Positions 1-9,726 of a DNA stretch of 64,000 nt are shown here, piece after piece; position 1 is the stretch's first letter; each line of letters begins with the position of its first letter. The stretch is taken from assembly GCA_017449065.1 (NCBI GenBank), contig JAFSKF010000029.1, forward strand, positions 1-64,000, in the 5' to 3' direction. The DNA comes from Bacteroidales bacterium. GTDB taxonomy: Bacteria; Bacteroidota; Bacteroidia; Bacteroidales; UBA3663. The position numbers and the translations under genes are program-made. The notes under the pieces are model-generated. The model was not told the DNA's origin. It saw nothing but the letters and a program-made list of their open reading frames with translations, and searched no databases.

Positions 1-24
1 GCCAGGATCAAACTCTTCGTTGTA
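1..24 (-). rRNA. rrs: 16S rRNA, 5' end only (partial)
   Basis: The first bases are the reverse complement of the universal bacterial 16S 5' region (AGAGTTTGATCCTGGC). On the minus strand the gene therefore begins near position 24 and runs off the left edge. The preceding bases (TACAACGA just before AGAGTTTG) fit a Bacteroidota 16S start. A full promoter and leader lie upstream at 25-251, so this is the head of an rRNA operon and not an isolated fragment. Confidence 0.93.
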
Positions 25-213
25 AAATATCTTTGTCTTCCTTACACTATATTTATATATAATGCAAGGATAAACGTCTGTTTGAATTGACTAGGTTTGT
101 TTGCTTGCATGTAACTGTTTTATCAGTTACCTATTTGTCAAAGTTTCACTCTTTCAAAGATCGTTGCGCAAACGATTGAAAATTGTTCATTCGAACCTTT
201 TTGTTTCGTTTAG
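25..213 (-). other. rRNA operon leader
   Basis: This stretch lies between the rRNA promoter and the 16S gene and has no convincing ORF. On the minus strand it holds an ATCTTTGA element resembling an rRNA antitermination boxA. It also holds a perfect 7-bp hairpin (GTAACTG at 111-117 with CAGTTAC at 124-130). Both are typical of transcribed rRNA leaders that load antitermination factors and take part in pre-16S processing. The boxA assignment is an inference from resemblance only. Confidence 0.55.
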
Positions 214-219
214 CGGATG

Positions 220-251
220 CAAAGGTAGCGATTTCTCACATCCGCTCCAAA
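220..251 (-). promoter_or_regulatory. rRNA operon promoter
   Basis: On the minus strand TTTG (248-251), a 20-bp spacer and TACCTTTG (220-227) match the Bacteroidota primary sigma consensus exactly. Transcription would start near 213 and read through the leader into 16S. Confidence 0.8.
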
Positions 252-292
252 TTTTTTCGCAACTTTTTTCAAAAATATCCCAAAATAACCAC

Positions 293-319
293 AAAAACGG
301 GCCTTCGAGACCCGTTTTT
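293..319. terminator. Terminator between waaA and the rRNA promoter
   Basis: AAAACGGG (294-301) pairs with CCCGTTTT (311-318) around a short loop. A T-run follows on either strand, so it can work in both directions. It ends the xseB-gltX-waaA transcript before the rRNA promoter. Confidence 0.75.
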
Positions 320-356
320 GCAAAATATATTTGACAATTACACTTCCAAATTACCC

Positions 357-1598
357 TTATTTATTGAAGACAGCCGAGAAAATCATATCGGTTGCTCCAC
401 TATTTTCCGTCACGTAAGCGCCAGCTTTTTTGCCGGAAGCCGCCAAGAAAGCCCGATCGGAAAGGAATCTGCCCATCATAGCATCATATTCTTCTGCATT
501 GCTGACGGTAAAACCGCCTTCGGCCGACAAAAGTCCTAAGGCTTCGCGGAATGCAGTATGGTTAGGACCGAAGACAACCGGAATACCATAGACCGCCGCC
601 TCCAATGTATTGTGGATACCCACACCGAATCCGCCTCCGATATAAGCCACCTGTCCGTATCGATAGATGCCGGAGAGGAAACCGATAGCATCGATAATCA
701 GGCAATCTACTTCCGTTACCTTCACTTCATCGAGCTGGCTATAACGCATAAAAGGCCGTTTCAACTTACCGATGATGCTTTGCACATGTTCTTCGTGAAT
801 TTCGTGAGGAGCGATAATCAGTTTCATTTCCGGATGATTGTTGAAATGCTCCAGCAAAATATCCTCATCCTTGGGCCACGACGAACCAGCCACCAAAACG
901 AACCGGGCGCTACCAGCAAAAGCTTTTGCCCAAGGGAACTGCTTTGCCTGCTGCTGAATGGCAATCACCCGATCAAAACGGGTATCACCGCAAACCGTCA
1001 CATTCCGCAAGCCCAAACCATTCGCCAAGGTTTTCGACTCCTCGTCTTGCACGAAAAGATGCGTAAAGCAATCGAGCGTCGGACGGACGATACCTCCATA
1101 CCATTTGAAGAAAGCCTGTCGGTTGCGGAAAATGCCCGATACCAAGTAAGTCGGCACCACCCTGCGCTTCAGCTCCTGCAAAATATGGCCCCAGAACTCG
1201 TACTTTACGAAAATGACGATATCCGGATGAACCAGATCAAGGAAACGGCGGCAATTCGACGGCGTATCGTAAGGCAGATAGCAAATCACATCGGCCCCTT
1301 TGTAATTCTTGCGAACCTCGTAGCCCGAAGGACTGAAGAACGTCTGAACAACACGATATTCCGGATACTTCTCGTGCAACGCCTCAATAAGCGGACGACC
1401 TTGCTCAAATTCTCCCAAACTTGCTGCATGGAACCAGATAACCTTCTGACCTTTCAGCGGAAGCATCTTATCGGCCAACAAAGCCGACCAATTCTTCCTT
1501 CCCTCTTCCATCAGTTTAGCTTTCCGATGTCCGAAAGCGGCTGCCACCTTTATCGCAGAGAAATATGCGCGCGTACCTATATTATATATAATATTCAT
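357..1598 (-). CDS. waaA: Kdo transferase (lipid A 3-deoxy-D-manno-octulosonate transferase)
   Basis: The 413-residue product matches the usual length of WaaA/KdtA, the inner-membrane-associated GT30 enzyme that moves Kdo from CMP-Kdo to lipid IVA in LPS synthesis. A hydrophobic N-terminal stretch is followed by the family HAASLGE segment (residues 57-63), whose Glu is the presumed base. The C-terminal half carries the GGGFGVGIHNTLEA region and GPNH, typical of GT-B nucleotide-sugar binding. It starts at an ATG 31 bases downstream of the gltX stop codon. It is the last gene of the xseB-gltX-waaA operon and is followed by a terminator. Confidence 0.93.
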   Translation of the reverse strand: MNIIYNIGTRAYFSAIKVAAAFGHRKAKLMEEGRKNWSALLADKMLPLKGQKVIWFHAASLGEFEQGRPLIEALHEKYPEYRVVQTFFSPSGYEVRKNYKGADVICYLPYDTPSNCRRFLDLVHPDIVIFVKYEFWGHILQELKRRVVPTYLVSGIFRNRQAFFKWYGGIVRPTLDCFTHLFVQDEESKTLANGLGLRNVTVCGDTRFDRVIAIQQQAKQFPWAKAFAGSARFVLVAGSSWPKDEDILLEHFNNHPEMKLIIAPHEIHEEHVQSIIGKLKRPFMRYSQLDEVKVTEVDCLIIDAIGFLSGIYRYGQVAYIGGGFGVGIHNTLEAAVYGIPVVFGPNHTAFREALGLLSAEGGFTVSNAEEYDAMMGRFLSDRAFLAASGKKAGAYVTENSGATDMIFSAVFNK

Positions 1599-1629
1599 AT
1601 CGATATCACGTCAAATAAATCCGAAGCCC

Positions 1630-3144
1630 TTATGCCAAACGTCCGATAGCCACACGAGCCCGGCGCAACGACTCCTCTTTGCCCAACAGATCGGTAATGG
1701 CAAAAATCTGCGGACCGCGAGCCTCGCCCACCAGAGCAACACGGAAAGCGTTCATCACGGCGCCTGTCTTGTATTCCTTCGATGCAATCCACTCCATTAC
1801 CTTGGGTTCGAGCGTCTCTCCGTTCCAATCGCTCTGTGCCTCCAGGAAGTCGCAAAGTTCAGCCACATACTGAGGAGCTTCCGGTTTCCACCATTTCTTA
1901 AGCGACTTCTCATCGTATGTTTCAGGCGCCTTGAAGAAGAAATTGCATTGCTGCCACAATTCCTGAGGCAGATTGATACGCTCCTTCATCAGGCTGACAA
2001 TCGTCCGCACATAATCGTCCGACTTACAATCAGCACCATTCTCTGCCACCTGTTTCTTCAGTTCGTCGCACAAAACCTTCTCATCACACTGCTGCAAATA
2101 ATGGTGATTGAACCACAACAAACGCTTGATGTCGAAGTGAGCTCCGTTCTTCGAGCACTTTGACAGATCGAACAACCGGATCATCTCGTCCATCGTCATC
2201 ACCTCCTGATCATTACCCGGATTCCATCCCAACAATGCCAAGAAGTTAACGACAGCCTCAGGCAGATAGCCAGATTCACGATAGCCGTTGTAGGTGGTAT
2301 CGGTTCCAGGCACATGCCACAGCAACGGGAATACTGGGAAGCCGTACTTGTCGCCATCGCGCTTCGACAGTTTGCCGTTTCCTTCCGGAGCCAGCAGCAA
2401 AGGCAGATGCGCGAACTGAGGAGCCTCCCAACCGAAAGCACGGTACAGAAGCACATGCAGAGGCGATGATGGCAGCCACTCCTCACCTCGAATCACGTGC
2501 GTCACTTCCATCAGGTGGTCATCCACGATGTTCGCCAGATGGTAAGTCGGCAGTTCGTCGGCACTCTTGTAGAGCACCTTATCATCGAGAATCGTGGAAT
2601 TGATCTTCACCTCGCCACGAATCAAATCGTTCACCACAATCTCCTCACCCGGCTCGATCAGAAAACGCACCACATAGGGTTCGCCGGCTGCAATCAGCTT
2701 CTTAGCCTCATCGAGGCCCAGACTGATGGAGTTGCGCATTTGGGCACGCGTCGAAGCATCGTACTGGAAATTCGGGGTTGCTGCACGTGCAGCATCCAGT
2801 TCCTCCTTTGTGTCGAACGCATAGTAAGCCTTGCCTCCATCGAGCAAAACCTGCACATATTTCTTATAGATTTTCCTTCTCTCCGACTGTCGATAAGGGC
2901 CATGTTCACCACCGAAGGAAACGCCCTCATCGAATTGAATACCCAACCACTTGAACGACTCCAGAATATATTCTTCCGCACCCGGCACAAAACGCAGGGA
3001 ATCCGTATCCTCAATACGGAACAGGAGTTTGCCGCCATGCTGACGGGCAAACAGATAGTTGTAAAGACAAGTACGGACGCCTCCGATGTGGAGAGGTCCT
3101 GTAGGAGACGGTGCAAAACGCACCACAACAGGCTTATTCATCAT
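1630..3144 (-). CDS. gltX: Glutamyl-tRNA synthetase
   Basis: This cytoplasmic class Ib synthetase charges tRNA-Glu. The HIGH-type signature [11 protein letters not shown] lies at residues 12-22 and the KMSKS-type motif appears as KLSKRDG about halfway. The product is 504 residues, normal for the family. I place the start at the ATG at 3144, two bases after the xseB stop. An upstream TTG would overlap that stop, and a second ATG at 3141 is equally possible. The tight packing with xseB implies translational coupling. Confidence 0.95.
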   Translation of the reverse strand: MMNKPVVVRFAPSPTGPLHIGGVRTCLYNYLFARQHGGKLLFRIEDTDSLRFVPGAEEYILESFKWLGIQFDEGVSFGGEHGPYRQSERRKIYKKYVQVLLDGGKAYYAFDTKEELDAARAATPNFQYDASTRAQMRNSISLGLDEAKKLIAAGEPYVVRFLIEPGEEIVVNDLIRGEVKINSTILDDKVLYKSADELPTYHLANIVDDHLMEVTHVIRGEEWLPSSPLHVLLYRAFGWEAPQFAHLPLLLAPEGNGKLSKRDGDKYGFPVFPLLWHVPGTDTTYNGYRESGYLPEAVVNFLALLGWNPGNDQEVMTMDEMIRLFDLSKCSKNGAHFDIKRLLWFNHHYLQQCDEKVLCDELKKQVAENGADCKSDDYVRTIVSLMKERINLPQELWQQCNFFFKAPETYDEKSLKKWWKPEAPQYVAELCDFLEAQSDWNGETLEPKVMEWIASKEYKTGAVMNAFRVALVGEARGPQIFAITDLLGKEESLRRARVAIGRLA

Positions 3145-3146
3145 GA

Positions 3147-3344
3147 TCAATCAATATTATCCAGCAATTTCTTTAACTCTTCGTCGGTAGCAGTCAGTTT
3201 CTGTTTGCAGAATTTCAGAAGTTCCATCGACCTCTTGGTCAGGTCGCACAACTGATCCACTTCACACTGCGGACTTTGAAGTTTCTCTACAATCTCTTCA
3301 AGTTCGTTCATTGCTGCGTCGTAAGTAAGATCTTGCTTTGCCAT
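3147..3344 (-). CDS. xseB: Exodeoxyribonuclease VII small subunit
   Basis: The 65-residue acidic helical protein has the XseB pattern ([17 protein letters not shown] at the N-terminus, then a second helix to the C-terminus). It partners XseA in degrading single-stranded DNA; xseA is not in the window. A start at MAKQDL (3344) is preferred over one 11 codons upstream, because the promoter -7 box (3366-3373) puts transcription initiation near 3359, which removes the upstream choice. It is the first gene of the gltX-waaA operon. Confidence 0.88.
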   Translation of the reverse strand: MAKQDLTYDAAMNELEEIVEKLQSPQCEVDQLCDLTKRSMELLKFCKQKLTATDEELKKLLDNID

Positions 3345-3365
3345 TTTATAATCTTTTTTGTAGTG

Positions 3366-3397
3366 CAAAGTTAGCATATTTTAGGTAGATTCGCAAA
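3366..3397 (-). promoter_or_regulatory. Promoter of xseB-gltX-waaA
   Basis: On the minus strand TTTG (3394-3397), 20 bp and TAACTTTG (3366-3373) form an exact Bacteroidota promoter. It fixes the xseB start downstream of 3360. Confidence 0.8.
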
Positions 3398-3433
3398 AAA
3401 CTGTCATAAAAAATCAAGAAATTCGGTCTCCTA

Positions 3434-3465
3434 TTTGGTCATTTACTTGGAAAGTGCTATCTTTG
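3434..3465 (+). promoter_or_regulatory. Promoter of rpsO
   Basis: TTTG (3434-3437), 20 bp and TATCTTTG (3458-3465) are an exact consensus match. Transcription should begin near 3472, leaving a leader of about 100 nt before rpsO. Confidence 0.8.
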
Positions 3466-3485
3466 CCGCGCTTTTCTAAAGCTTG

Positions 3486-3546
3486 AATGACAAGAGTTCC
3501 GGCTCAAAGTCATTGACATAATCTGGAAGAGTTTCGGCTCGACCTC
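3486..3546 (+). promoter_or_regulatory. Structured rpsO leader, candidate S15 autoregulatory site
   Basis: The leader holds two related stem-loops. In the first, AATGAC (3486-3491) pairs with GTCATT (3509-3514) and encloses GAG-TTCCGG-CTC. The second (3526-3546) repeats GAG-TTTCGG-CTC. S15 represses its own mRNA through structured leaders in several phyla. That this one binds S15 is inference. Confidence 0.4.
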
Positions 3547-3573
3547 TATTATTAACCATTAAATTACATTATT

Positions 3574-3843
3574 ATGTATTTGGATTCTGCAAAGAAGGAA
3601 GAAATCTTCGCAAAGTATGGCAAGGGCAAGAACGATACTGGTTCTGCTGAATCACAGGTTGCCTTGTTCTCATTCCGTATCGCTCACCTCACCGAGCACC
3701 TCCGCAAAAACCACAAGGATTTTGCCACCAGCCGCTCGATGAAGATGTTGGTAGGTAAGCGTCGTCGTATGCTCGATTACCTCGCAGCAAAAGACATCAA
3801 CCGCTATCGTGCCATCGTGAAGGAACTCGGTCTCCGCCGCTAA
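3574..3843 (+). CDS. rpsO: 30S ribosomal protein S15
   Basis: The 89-residue product is full length for uS15, which binds the central domain of 16S rRNA and nucleates 30S assembly. The conserved GSAESQVALFS and LVGKRRRMLDYL segments are present, and the C-terminus ends in the usual basic tail. It is monocistronic: an exact promoter and a structured leader precede it, and a strong intrinsic terminator follows 22 bases after the stop. No Shine-Dalgarno is seen; the bases before the ATG are A/T-rich, as usual in this phylum. Confidence 0.97.
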   Translation: MYLDSAKKEEIFAKYGKGKNDTGSAESQVALFSFRIAHLTEHLRKNHKDFATSRSMKMLVGKRRRMLDYLAAKDINRYRAIVKELGLRR

Positions 3844-3864
3844 TTTCTTCCATTCGGATAGCAT

Positions 3865-3897
3865 AATGCCCGGCCATTTGGTCGGGCATTAATTTTT
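3865..3897 (+). terminator. rpsO terminator
   Basis: AATGCCCGGCC (3865-3875) pairs with GGTCGGGCATT (3880-3890) with one G-T pair, a 4-base loop and a following T-tract. Confidence 0.85.
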
Positions 3898-3906
3898 ACT
3901 GCCCAA

Positions 3907-3950
3907 CGAGAGAAAATTTGTTCCCCAGTTGGGTAGCAATTTTTCTCTCG
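3907..3950. repeat. Imperfect inverted repeat between rpsO and htrA
   Basis: CGAGAGAAAATTTG (3907-3920) and CAATTTTTCTCTCG (3937-3950) are near-perfect complements with one or two mismatches. The hairpin lies between the two facing terminators of rpsO and htrA. Its role is unknown; it may add to transcription termination. Confidence 0.4.
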
Positions 3951-3958
3951 GGAGGCCG

Positions 3959-3999
3959 CAAAAAAAAGGAGGTCCCCGTCATCCCGACGAAGACCTCCT
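3959..3999 (-). terminator. htrA terminator
   Basis: On the minus strand AGGAGGTC (3992-3999) pairs with GACCTCCT (3967-3974), followed directly by a run of eight T. It ends the convergent htrA transcript. Confidence 0.85.
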
Positions 4000-4082
4000 G
4001 ACTGAAAACATATCTATAACTAACTTACTTAACAATCATATCTGAAAACACTTTTTATTTTCTTATAAAATCTGCCTAATAT

Positions 4083-5597
4083 TTATTTCGAAAGATCGAC
4101 GGCATAATAGGCTGTGCGTCCGTTCGGGTAAACACCCACGATGAACATCACCGGATCCTGATCGGCATCACGCGAAGTGGTGAGCTGGTTGTAAACCTTT
4201 TCAATATCCTTATCGGAGCCGACCACTGCATCGTTGATCTTCACGATGAGGAACTTCTCCTGGATGCCGGCACGGGCAAATGCGCCACCCTGCTCGACAC
4301 TCTTCACCAATACGCCCTTGCGAACGCCGTACTTCTGGAGTTCCTGTGCTGTCATATTCTTAAAGGTAACGCCCAAAGCATCGATGCCCTTCTTGGTCAG
4401 CACTTCCGTGTTACCCTTGCTGTTCTTCAGCGTGACATCCAAGGTCTTTTCCTTGCCGTTGCGATTCACTACCACCTGCACTTTCTCGCCCGGATTATGA
4501 CGTACCAGTTCGCCCTGCAGGTGACCCATGTTCTTAACCGTAGCTTGGTTCAGCGAAACAATCACATCGCCCTTCTGCATACCGGCTTCGGCAGCGGCAC
4601 CATCCTCGATGACATTCGCCACATACACGCCTTCGTTCACCTTCAGGTCCTCTTTCTCCACCAAATCGGCAGTTACGTTCGAGATATGGATGCCGAGCAC
4701 AGCACGCTGCACCTGTCCAAACTGACGGAGATCGGCAACCACCTTGCTGACAATACTTGAAGGCACCGCAAACGAATAACCTGCATAGTTGCCAGTCTCG
4801 CTATAGATAGCGGTATTGATACCCACCAGTTCGCCGGCGGTATTCACCAAAGCACCGCCCGAGTTACCCGGGTTGACAGCAGCATCGGTCTGAATAAAGC
4901 TTTCGATACCCAACTGGTTGCCCTGCGACTGTCCCATACCCAACTGACGATCCTTGGCAGAAACGATACCCGCCGTTACGGTACTGGTCAGCATGAAAGG
5001 ATTACCTACCGCCAACACCCACTCACCTATTTTCAACTTATCGCTCTCGCCGAAAGTAACTGTCGGCAGATCCTTGGCATCGATTTTAAGCAAAGCGATA
5101 TCTGTGGTCGGATCGGTTCCTACGAGTGTTGCCTCGAACTGACGCTGGTCGTTGAGCGTAACCTGCAACTGGTCGGCATTGGCAATCACGTGATTGTTGG
5201 TTACAATATAGCCGTCGGAAGAAATAATCACGCCCGAACCATATCCTTCACGCGCCTTAGGCTGCTGTTGCCGGCCACCCTGCTGTCCGAAGAAGAACTG
5301 GAAGAAAGGATCCATATTCTGGTACTGCTGGGTCTGCACCATCTGAGTGCTCTTCACACCCACTACGGCATTGACCGTCTTTTCGGCAGCCTGCGTGAAA
5401 TCGTTGTCGGTAACCGATGCCCGACTCACAGTTGGGAAGAACTGAACGGTCTGCCCGTTGCCGTCGCTCTGAATCACGTACGAATCTGCCAGTTCCTGCA
5501 CCGTCTGTCTTTCCATTAACTTATACGTTCCGGCAGCTGTAAGCCCGCTTACCACTACCATTGCTCCGAAGAGCATCATTACTTGTGAAGTTTTCAT
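4083..5597 (-). CDS. degP: DegP/HtrA-family periplasmic serine protease
   Basis: The 504-residue envelope protease/chaperone degrades misfolded periplasmic proteins. An N-terminal hydrophobic segment (about residues 5-25) exports or anchors it. The trypsin-like domain shows the triad as TNNHVI (His), TDIALLKID (Asp) and NPGNSGGAL (Ser), followed by two PDZ domains. A Gln-rich linker (QQGGRQQQ) lies before the catalytic core. I chose MKTSQV (5597); a start 15 codons upstream would lie beside the TATCTTTG box at 5640-5647. It is monocistronic, divergent from rnpB and closed by a terminator. Confidence 0.93.
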   Translation of the reverse strand: MKTSQVMMLFGAMVVVSGLTAAGTYKLMERQTVQELADSYVIQSDGNGQTVQFFPTVSRASVTDNDFTQAAEKTVNAVVGVKSTQMVQTQQYQNMDPFFQFFFGQQGGRQQQPKAREGYGSGVIISSDGYIVTNNHVIANADQLQVTLNDQRQFEATLVGTDPTTDIALLKIDAKDLPTVTFGESDKLKIGEWVLAVGNPFMLTSTVTAGIVSAKDRQLGMGQSQGNQLGIESFIQTDAAVNPGNSGGALVNTAGELVGINTAIYSETGNYAGYSFAVPSSIVSKVVADLRQFGQVQRAVLGIHISNVTADLVEKEDLKVNEGVYVANVIEDGAAAEAGMQKGDVIVSLNQATVKNMGHLQGELVRHNPGEKVQVVVNRNGKEKTLDVTLKNSKGNTEVLTKKGIDALGVTFKNMTAQELQKYGVRKGVLVKSVEQGGAFARAGIQEKFLIVKINDAVVGSDKDIEKVYNQLTTSRDADQDPVMFIVGVYPNGRTAYYAVDLSK

Positions 5598-5779
5598 TGT
5601 TATATCATTTTTTATTGTTTTTTCGTTGTTTTGACGATGCAAAGATAGACAGGTTTAATTGAATTAAGTTAATTTCCGGTCAAATTTTAACATTTTATAT
5701 TAAAAAGGGGGAAAGATTGTCAAAAAAATAAGATTTGTTTATACTGATTTTAAATATTTTTACTACCTTTGCAACCTAC

Positions 5780-6155
5780 AAGAAAGCAGCAGGACGGTCT
5801 GCCGCTCACTTTCGGGTGGGAGGAAAGTCCGGGCAACAAAGGGCACCATGCCGGCTAATGTACCGGTAGGCAGCGATGTTTAGGCAAGCGTAACAGAAAA
5901 GAACCGCCGACTTGGACCGTTTCGGCAGGTCGGTAAGGGTGAAAAGGCGAGGTAAGAGCTCACCGCACACGTAGCAATACGGAGTGGCTGTACGTCCCAT
6001 GGGTTGTAAGATCATGTATATTGGCGCTAAGGGCTGCCCGTCCGATGCCAAGGGGTAGATTGCTAAAGCCCATCGGCAACGATGGGACGAGATGAATGGC
6101 AGACACCATCTTTCGGGGTGGCACAGAACCCGGCTCACAAGCCTACTGCTTTCTT
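5780..6155 (+). ncRNA. rnpB: RNase P RNA (class A)
   Basis: This catalytic RNA trims tRNA 5' leaders. The signature P4 5' strand GAGGAAAGTCCGGGC lies just after 5810 and its 3' counterpart ACAGAACCCGGCT at about 6124-6136. The ends close as helix P1: AGAAAGCAG (5781-5789) with CTGCTTTCT (6146-6154), followed by T-rich sequence. A -7 box TACCTTTG sits at 5764-5771, directly upstream, though no TTTG lies at ideal spacing. The length near 376 nt is normal. porU begins 59 bases downstream. Confidence 0.95.
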
Positions 6156-6213
6156 TTTTCTTTCCTCATTACAATATTTTCCACACGGGCGCGTTATTAT
6201 ATTAGTTAATAAA

Positions 6214-9200
6214 ATGAATATGCGCAGATTTTCATTTCCGATACTAACGCTTCTCTTTGCCATGATGCCCAAAGCCTCTTGGGCCGATCACACCTGGGCC
6301 GACCATTCGGCACTAAGCAAAGGAACATGGGTAAAAATCGCCTTAACAGAGGGCAAAGACGGTGTATATGCAATTTCTTACAGTCAGTTGCGAAACTGGG
6401 GTTTCTCCAATCCGAGTCAGGTGGGTGTCTATGGCTATGGCGGACATACTTTGACGGAATCATTCAGAAGCCAGCACATCGACGATGTACCTGAGGTAGC
6501 AGCCCTGCACGATGACGCCAACCAACGCATTCTCTTCTACGGACGCGGATTGATCGAATGGACCTACAACACTTCTAACGGCTTTGTTCAGCGACAGCAT
6601 CCATACGCCACCACAGCCTATTACTTTCTGCACCAGAAAGACGAAGCAGCACCTTTATCACCCGACACGCTACTATCGAATAGTGCTGTGGCTCCGTCCG
6701 ATACTCTCAGCGAATATGACGAATACTGGCTGCATGAGAAAGAGAATGTAAACGTGGGCGAAACCGGACGATGGTGGTACGGAGAGAACTTCACCAACGA
6801 CCAGAAACAGATCTTCAACTTGCCAGAAGAATCCTGGCTGAGCGGACATACCATTAAAGCCGGAACCGGACGTGTCGCCATCGGTTTTCTCACCCACTCG
6901 TCCAGTGCAAGCAAGCTTGCCATTAACATCAACGACAACGAAATCGGCACCCAGTCGGTTTCGGCAACCACCAGCGGCTACGCCTTCGGTACCGAAGCCA
7001 CCTTCCGCGAGTATCTGAGCGAACTGGATGATATGAGCAGCGCCAAAGTACGTTTGGAGTTCACCGATGGAAAGACTACCGCTTCGTTAGCCCGCCTGAA
7101 CTATATCCGCGTGCAGGGCAAATGTGACCTGACCGCATCCGACAAGGAAGCCTTCATGCTTTTCCGCAATAGCGCTGCCCGAAACGGCCTGCAAGCCTAC
7201 CGTCTGAACGGATTGAACAGCAATATGCAAGTATGGGATGTGACATCACCCACAGAGATAAAACTGCAGCAGGTGGTAACAGAAAGCGACGGCTCTTCTG
7301 TTTTTGTTCCTATCGAAACGGGTATTCGCGAATATGCCGTCGTGAACCTGGCCAGCAACGGGTTTCTGAGTGTGAGCAAAGTGGGCAACGTGGCAAATCA
7401 GGATCTGCATTCCTTACAGCCAGCCAACCTGGTGATTCTGACGCCTTCCGGCCTTTCCAACTATGCCAAGAAACTGGCAGAGCATCGCGCCACGCACGAC
7501 GGGTTGAGCTATATTATTGTCACCCCCGGAGACATCTACAACGAATATAGCAGCGGCGTGCCCGACGCAACTGCCATTCGTCTGTTCCTGAAACAACTAT
7601 ACGACCGGGCCGACGGCGGCGATAACGACCTGCTCTATTTCCTACTGTTCGGCGATGGTTCGTATGACAATTTCTCTGCCTCTCAGAGCAATTATTTGCT
7701 GCCGACCTACCAAACAGAATATTCTTTGGCAGAAACCAGCTCCACTACCGTCGATGACTATTTCGGATTCTTAGAAGACTCCGATGGCGGCAGAACCAGC
7801 AACGGCTACTATAATCTTAACTCAGAAGGTCTCGACATCGGTGTCGGACGTCTGGCTATCAGCTCTACCTACGAAGCTGAAGCGGTGGTAAACAAACTGA
7901 TTGCCTACGATAACTCCAGTCAGATGGGCAACTGGAAGAACCTGCTTTGTTTCCTCTCCGACGATGACAAAATGGACAGTTCCGGCACGGATTCCCCGAA
8001 TCTGCACATGCGTCACAACGAAAAGCTCATCAGTTCCCTGCTCGACAACGGACATCAGGAGTTCGTCTATCAGAAAATCTATCTCCCCGCGTACTCACAA
8101 TCGACTTCCGCATCCGGAACCGACTATCCCGATGCACGCAAAGACCTGAATCATGTGCTGCAACAGGGCTGTCTGATGCTGAACTATGCGGGTCACGGAT
8201 CGACCCAAAGCATTACGCACGAAAGCCTGATGACCACCAATCTGGCCAGCCAGCTGAATACGAAGCACTATCCGTTATGGATTACGGCATCCTGCTCGGT
8301 TTCGCGCTACGACAGCGAAGCTCTCTCGATGGGCGAAGCTTTGCTCACCAATGCAAACGGCGGTGCCATCGGGCTCATATCGACCACCCGTGTGGTTTAC
8401 GCCAGCGACAATCTTTCGCTGAACCAGGCGTTTGTCGATCATCTCTTCGACCGACATGAAGACGGCACCCGATACCGTCTGGGAGACATTCTGCGTGTGG
8501 CCAAACGACAAATCGGCAACAACTACAACAAACTGAATTTCTGTCTGCTGGGTGATCCCTCGATGACCCTCGCCTTTCCGGAACAGGAAATGGTAGTGGA
8601 TTCGGTCATTGGCACCTGGGAAACCCTCAGCACCGTTACTGTGAAAGGTCATATCTGCAAATTAGGAAGTACCGAAATCGATTCGACCTTCAACGGCTTG
8701 GTTTATCCGGCTGTTTACGATGCCGAAGACTCGATTACTGCCGATAAAGGCATTTGCCAAGAACCGTATCTGACGTTCACATCACGCAACCGGAAAGTCT
8801 TTACCGGACGCGATGTGGTGAAAGACGGCTTCTTCGAATTCAGTTTCATTGTTCCGCAGGACATCCTGTATCGCGATACGCCGGGTCTTGTCAACCTGTA
8901 TGCGTGCAGCGAAGACGGATCCGAAGCACAGGGCTACTATAATCAGTTCACCCTGAAAGCCGGCAACGCTTCGACGGATACCGACACCGTGCCACCGGTC
9001 ATTGTTGCCTGTTTCTTAGACAATGCCTCGTTTAAGGACGGAGACAAGGTAGGCCTAACGCCATTCTTCTATGCCGAGGTCACCGATCAAAGCGGCATCA
9101 ACGCCACAGGCAACAGCATCGGACATGATGTGAGCCTGTACGTCGAAAGCCTGTCCGACCCGTTGCTGGCAACCCGCCAATATGCGCTGAACGACTACTT

Positions 9201-9726
9201 CACCACCTTCACCGGCGATGTCACTCACGGAAACGTAAAATATTCGCTCGACGATCTGGCAGAAGGCACCTATCGCGCCACTTTCCAGGTATGGGATGTC
9301 TATAATAACGTTGCAAGCCAGACCTTCACCTTCACGGTAAGCAGCGAACAGAAAGCCGCAGTAGCCCTATTACAAGCCTTCCCATCGCCGGTAAGACAAG
9401 GAGAAACCGTAACATTCCGCGCCCTGCACAACCGTCCGGAAAGTGCCGAAGAACTGCGCATTCAGGTATTTACACAGACCGGCGTGAAGGTACTTGACAG
9501 CACCGCTTCCTCCAGTTCGGCAGAAGTGGTTTATCTGGAAGAAGGTGCCAAGGAACTCACCGAACTGAACGATGCGCTGAATGCCGACGAAACATCAGCG
9601 CTGATGGGTTCGAGCACCCTGCAATGGACCACCAACGTACCTCCGGGAGTATATGTCTATAAGGCATATCTGAAAGCAGGCAGCGATGTAACAGCCTCCA
9701 AATCGAAACTTCTTATCATTTTTTAA
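6214..9726 (+). CDS. porU: Type IX secretion system sortase PorU (C25-family)
   Basis: The 1170-residue protein has a signal peptide (about 1-24, ending near SWA) and then long beta-rich regions. The gingipain-like C25 peptidase domain lies in the middle, with catalytic His at residue 661 (NYAGHG) and Cys at residue 694 (TASCS). PorU removes the C-terminal signal of T9SS cargo at the cell surface and attaches the cargo to A-LPS. The C-terminus (ending KLLIIF) matches the CTD that PorU itself carries. I chose MNMRRFS at 6214, because upstream in-frame ATGs lie inside rnpB. porV follows 56 bases later, as in Porphyromonas gingivalis. Confidence 0.92.
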   Translation: MNMRRFSFPILTLLFAMMPKASWADHTWADHSALSKGTWVKIALTEGKDGVYAISYSQLRNWGFSNPSQVGVYGYGGHTLTESFRSQHIDDVPEVAALHDDANQRILFYGRGLIEWTYNTSNGFVQRQHPYATTAYYFLHQKDEAAPLSPDTLLSNSAVAPSDTLSEYDEYWLHEKENVNVGETGRWWYGENFTNDQKQIFNLPEESWLSGHTIKAGTGRVAIGFLTHSSSASKLAININDNEIGTQSVSATTSGYAFGTEATFREYLSELDDMSSAKVRLEFTDGKTTASLARLNYIRVQGKCDLTASDKEAFMLFRNSAARNGLQAYRLNGLNSNMQVWDVTSPTEIKLQQVVTESDGSSVFVPIETGIREYAVVNLASNGFLSVSKVGNVANQDLHSLQPANLVILTPSGLSNYAKKLAEHRATHDGLSYIIVTPGDIYNEYSSGVPDATAIRLFLKQLYDRADGGDNDLLYFLLFGDGSYDNFSASQSNYLLPTYQTEYSLAETSSTTVDDYFGFLEDSDGGRTSNGYYNLNSEGLDIGVGRLAISSTYEAEAVVNKLIAYDNSSQMGNWKNLLCFLSDDDKMDSSGTDSPNLHMRHNEKLISSLLDNGHQEFVYQKIYLPAYSQSTSASGTDYPDARKDLNHVLQQGCLMLNYAGHGSTQSITHESLMTTNLASQLNTKHYPLWITASCSVSRYDSEALSMGEALLTNANGGAIGLISTTRVVYASDNLSLNQAFVDHLFDRHEDGTRYRLGDILRVAKRQIGNNYNKLNFCLLGDPSMTLAFPEQEMVVDSVIGTWETLSTVTVKGHICKLGSTEIDSTFNGLVYPAVYDAEDSITADKGICQEPYLTFTSRNRKVFTGRDVVKDGFFEFSFIVPQDILYRDTPGLVNLYACSEDGSEAQGYYNQFTLKAGNASTDTDTVPPVIVACFLDNASFKDGDKVGLTPFFYAEVTDQSGINATGNSIGHDVSLYVESLSDPLLATRQYALNDYFTTFTGDVTHGNVKYSLDDLAEGTYRATFQVWDVYNNVASQTFTFTVSSEQKAAVALLQAFPSPVRQGETVTFRALHNRPESAEELRIQVFTQTGVKVLDSTASSSSAEVVYLEEGAKELTELNDALNADETSALMGSSTLQWTTNVPPGVYVYKAYLKAGSDVTASKSKLLIIF

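Noticed and set aside
558..1649. 363-codon plus-strand frame opposite waaA
   Set aside because: It is a mirror of the waaA frame. It has no family features, while the minus strand encodes a full Kdo transferase.
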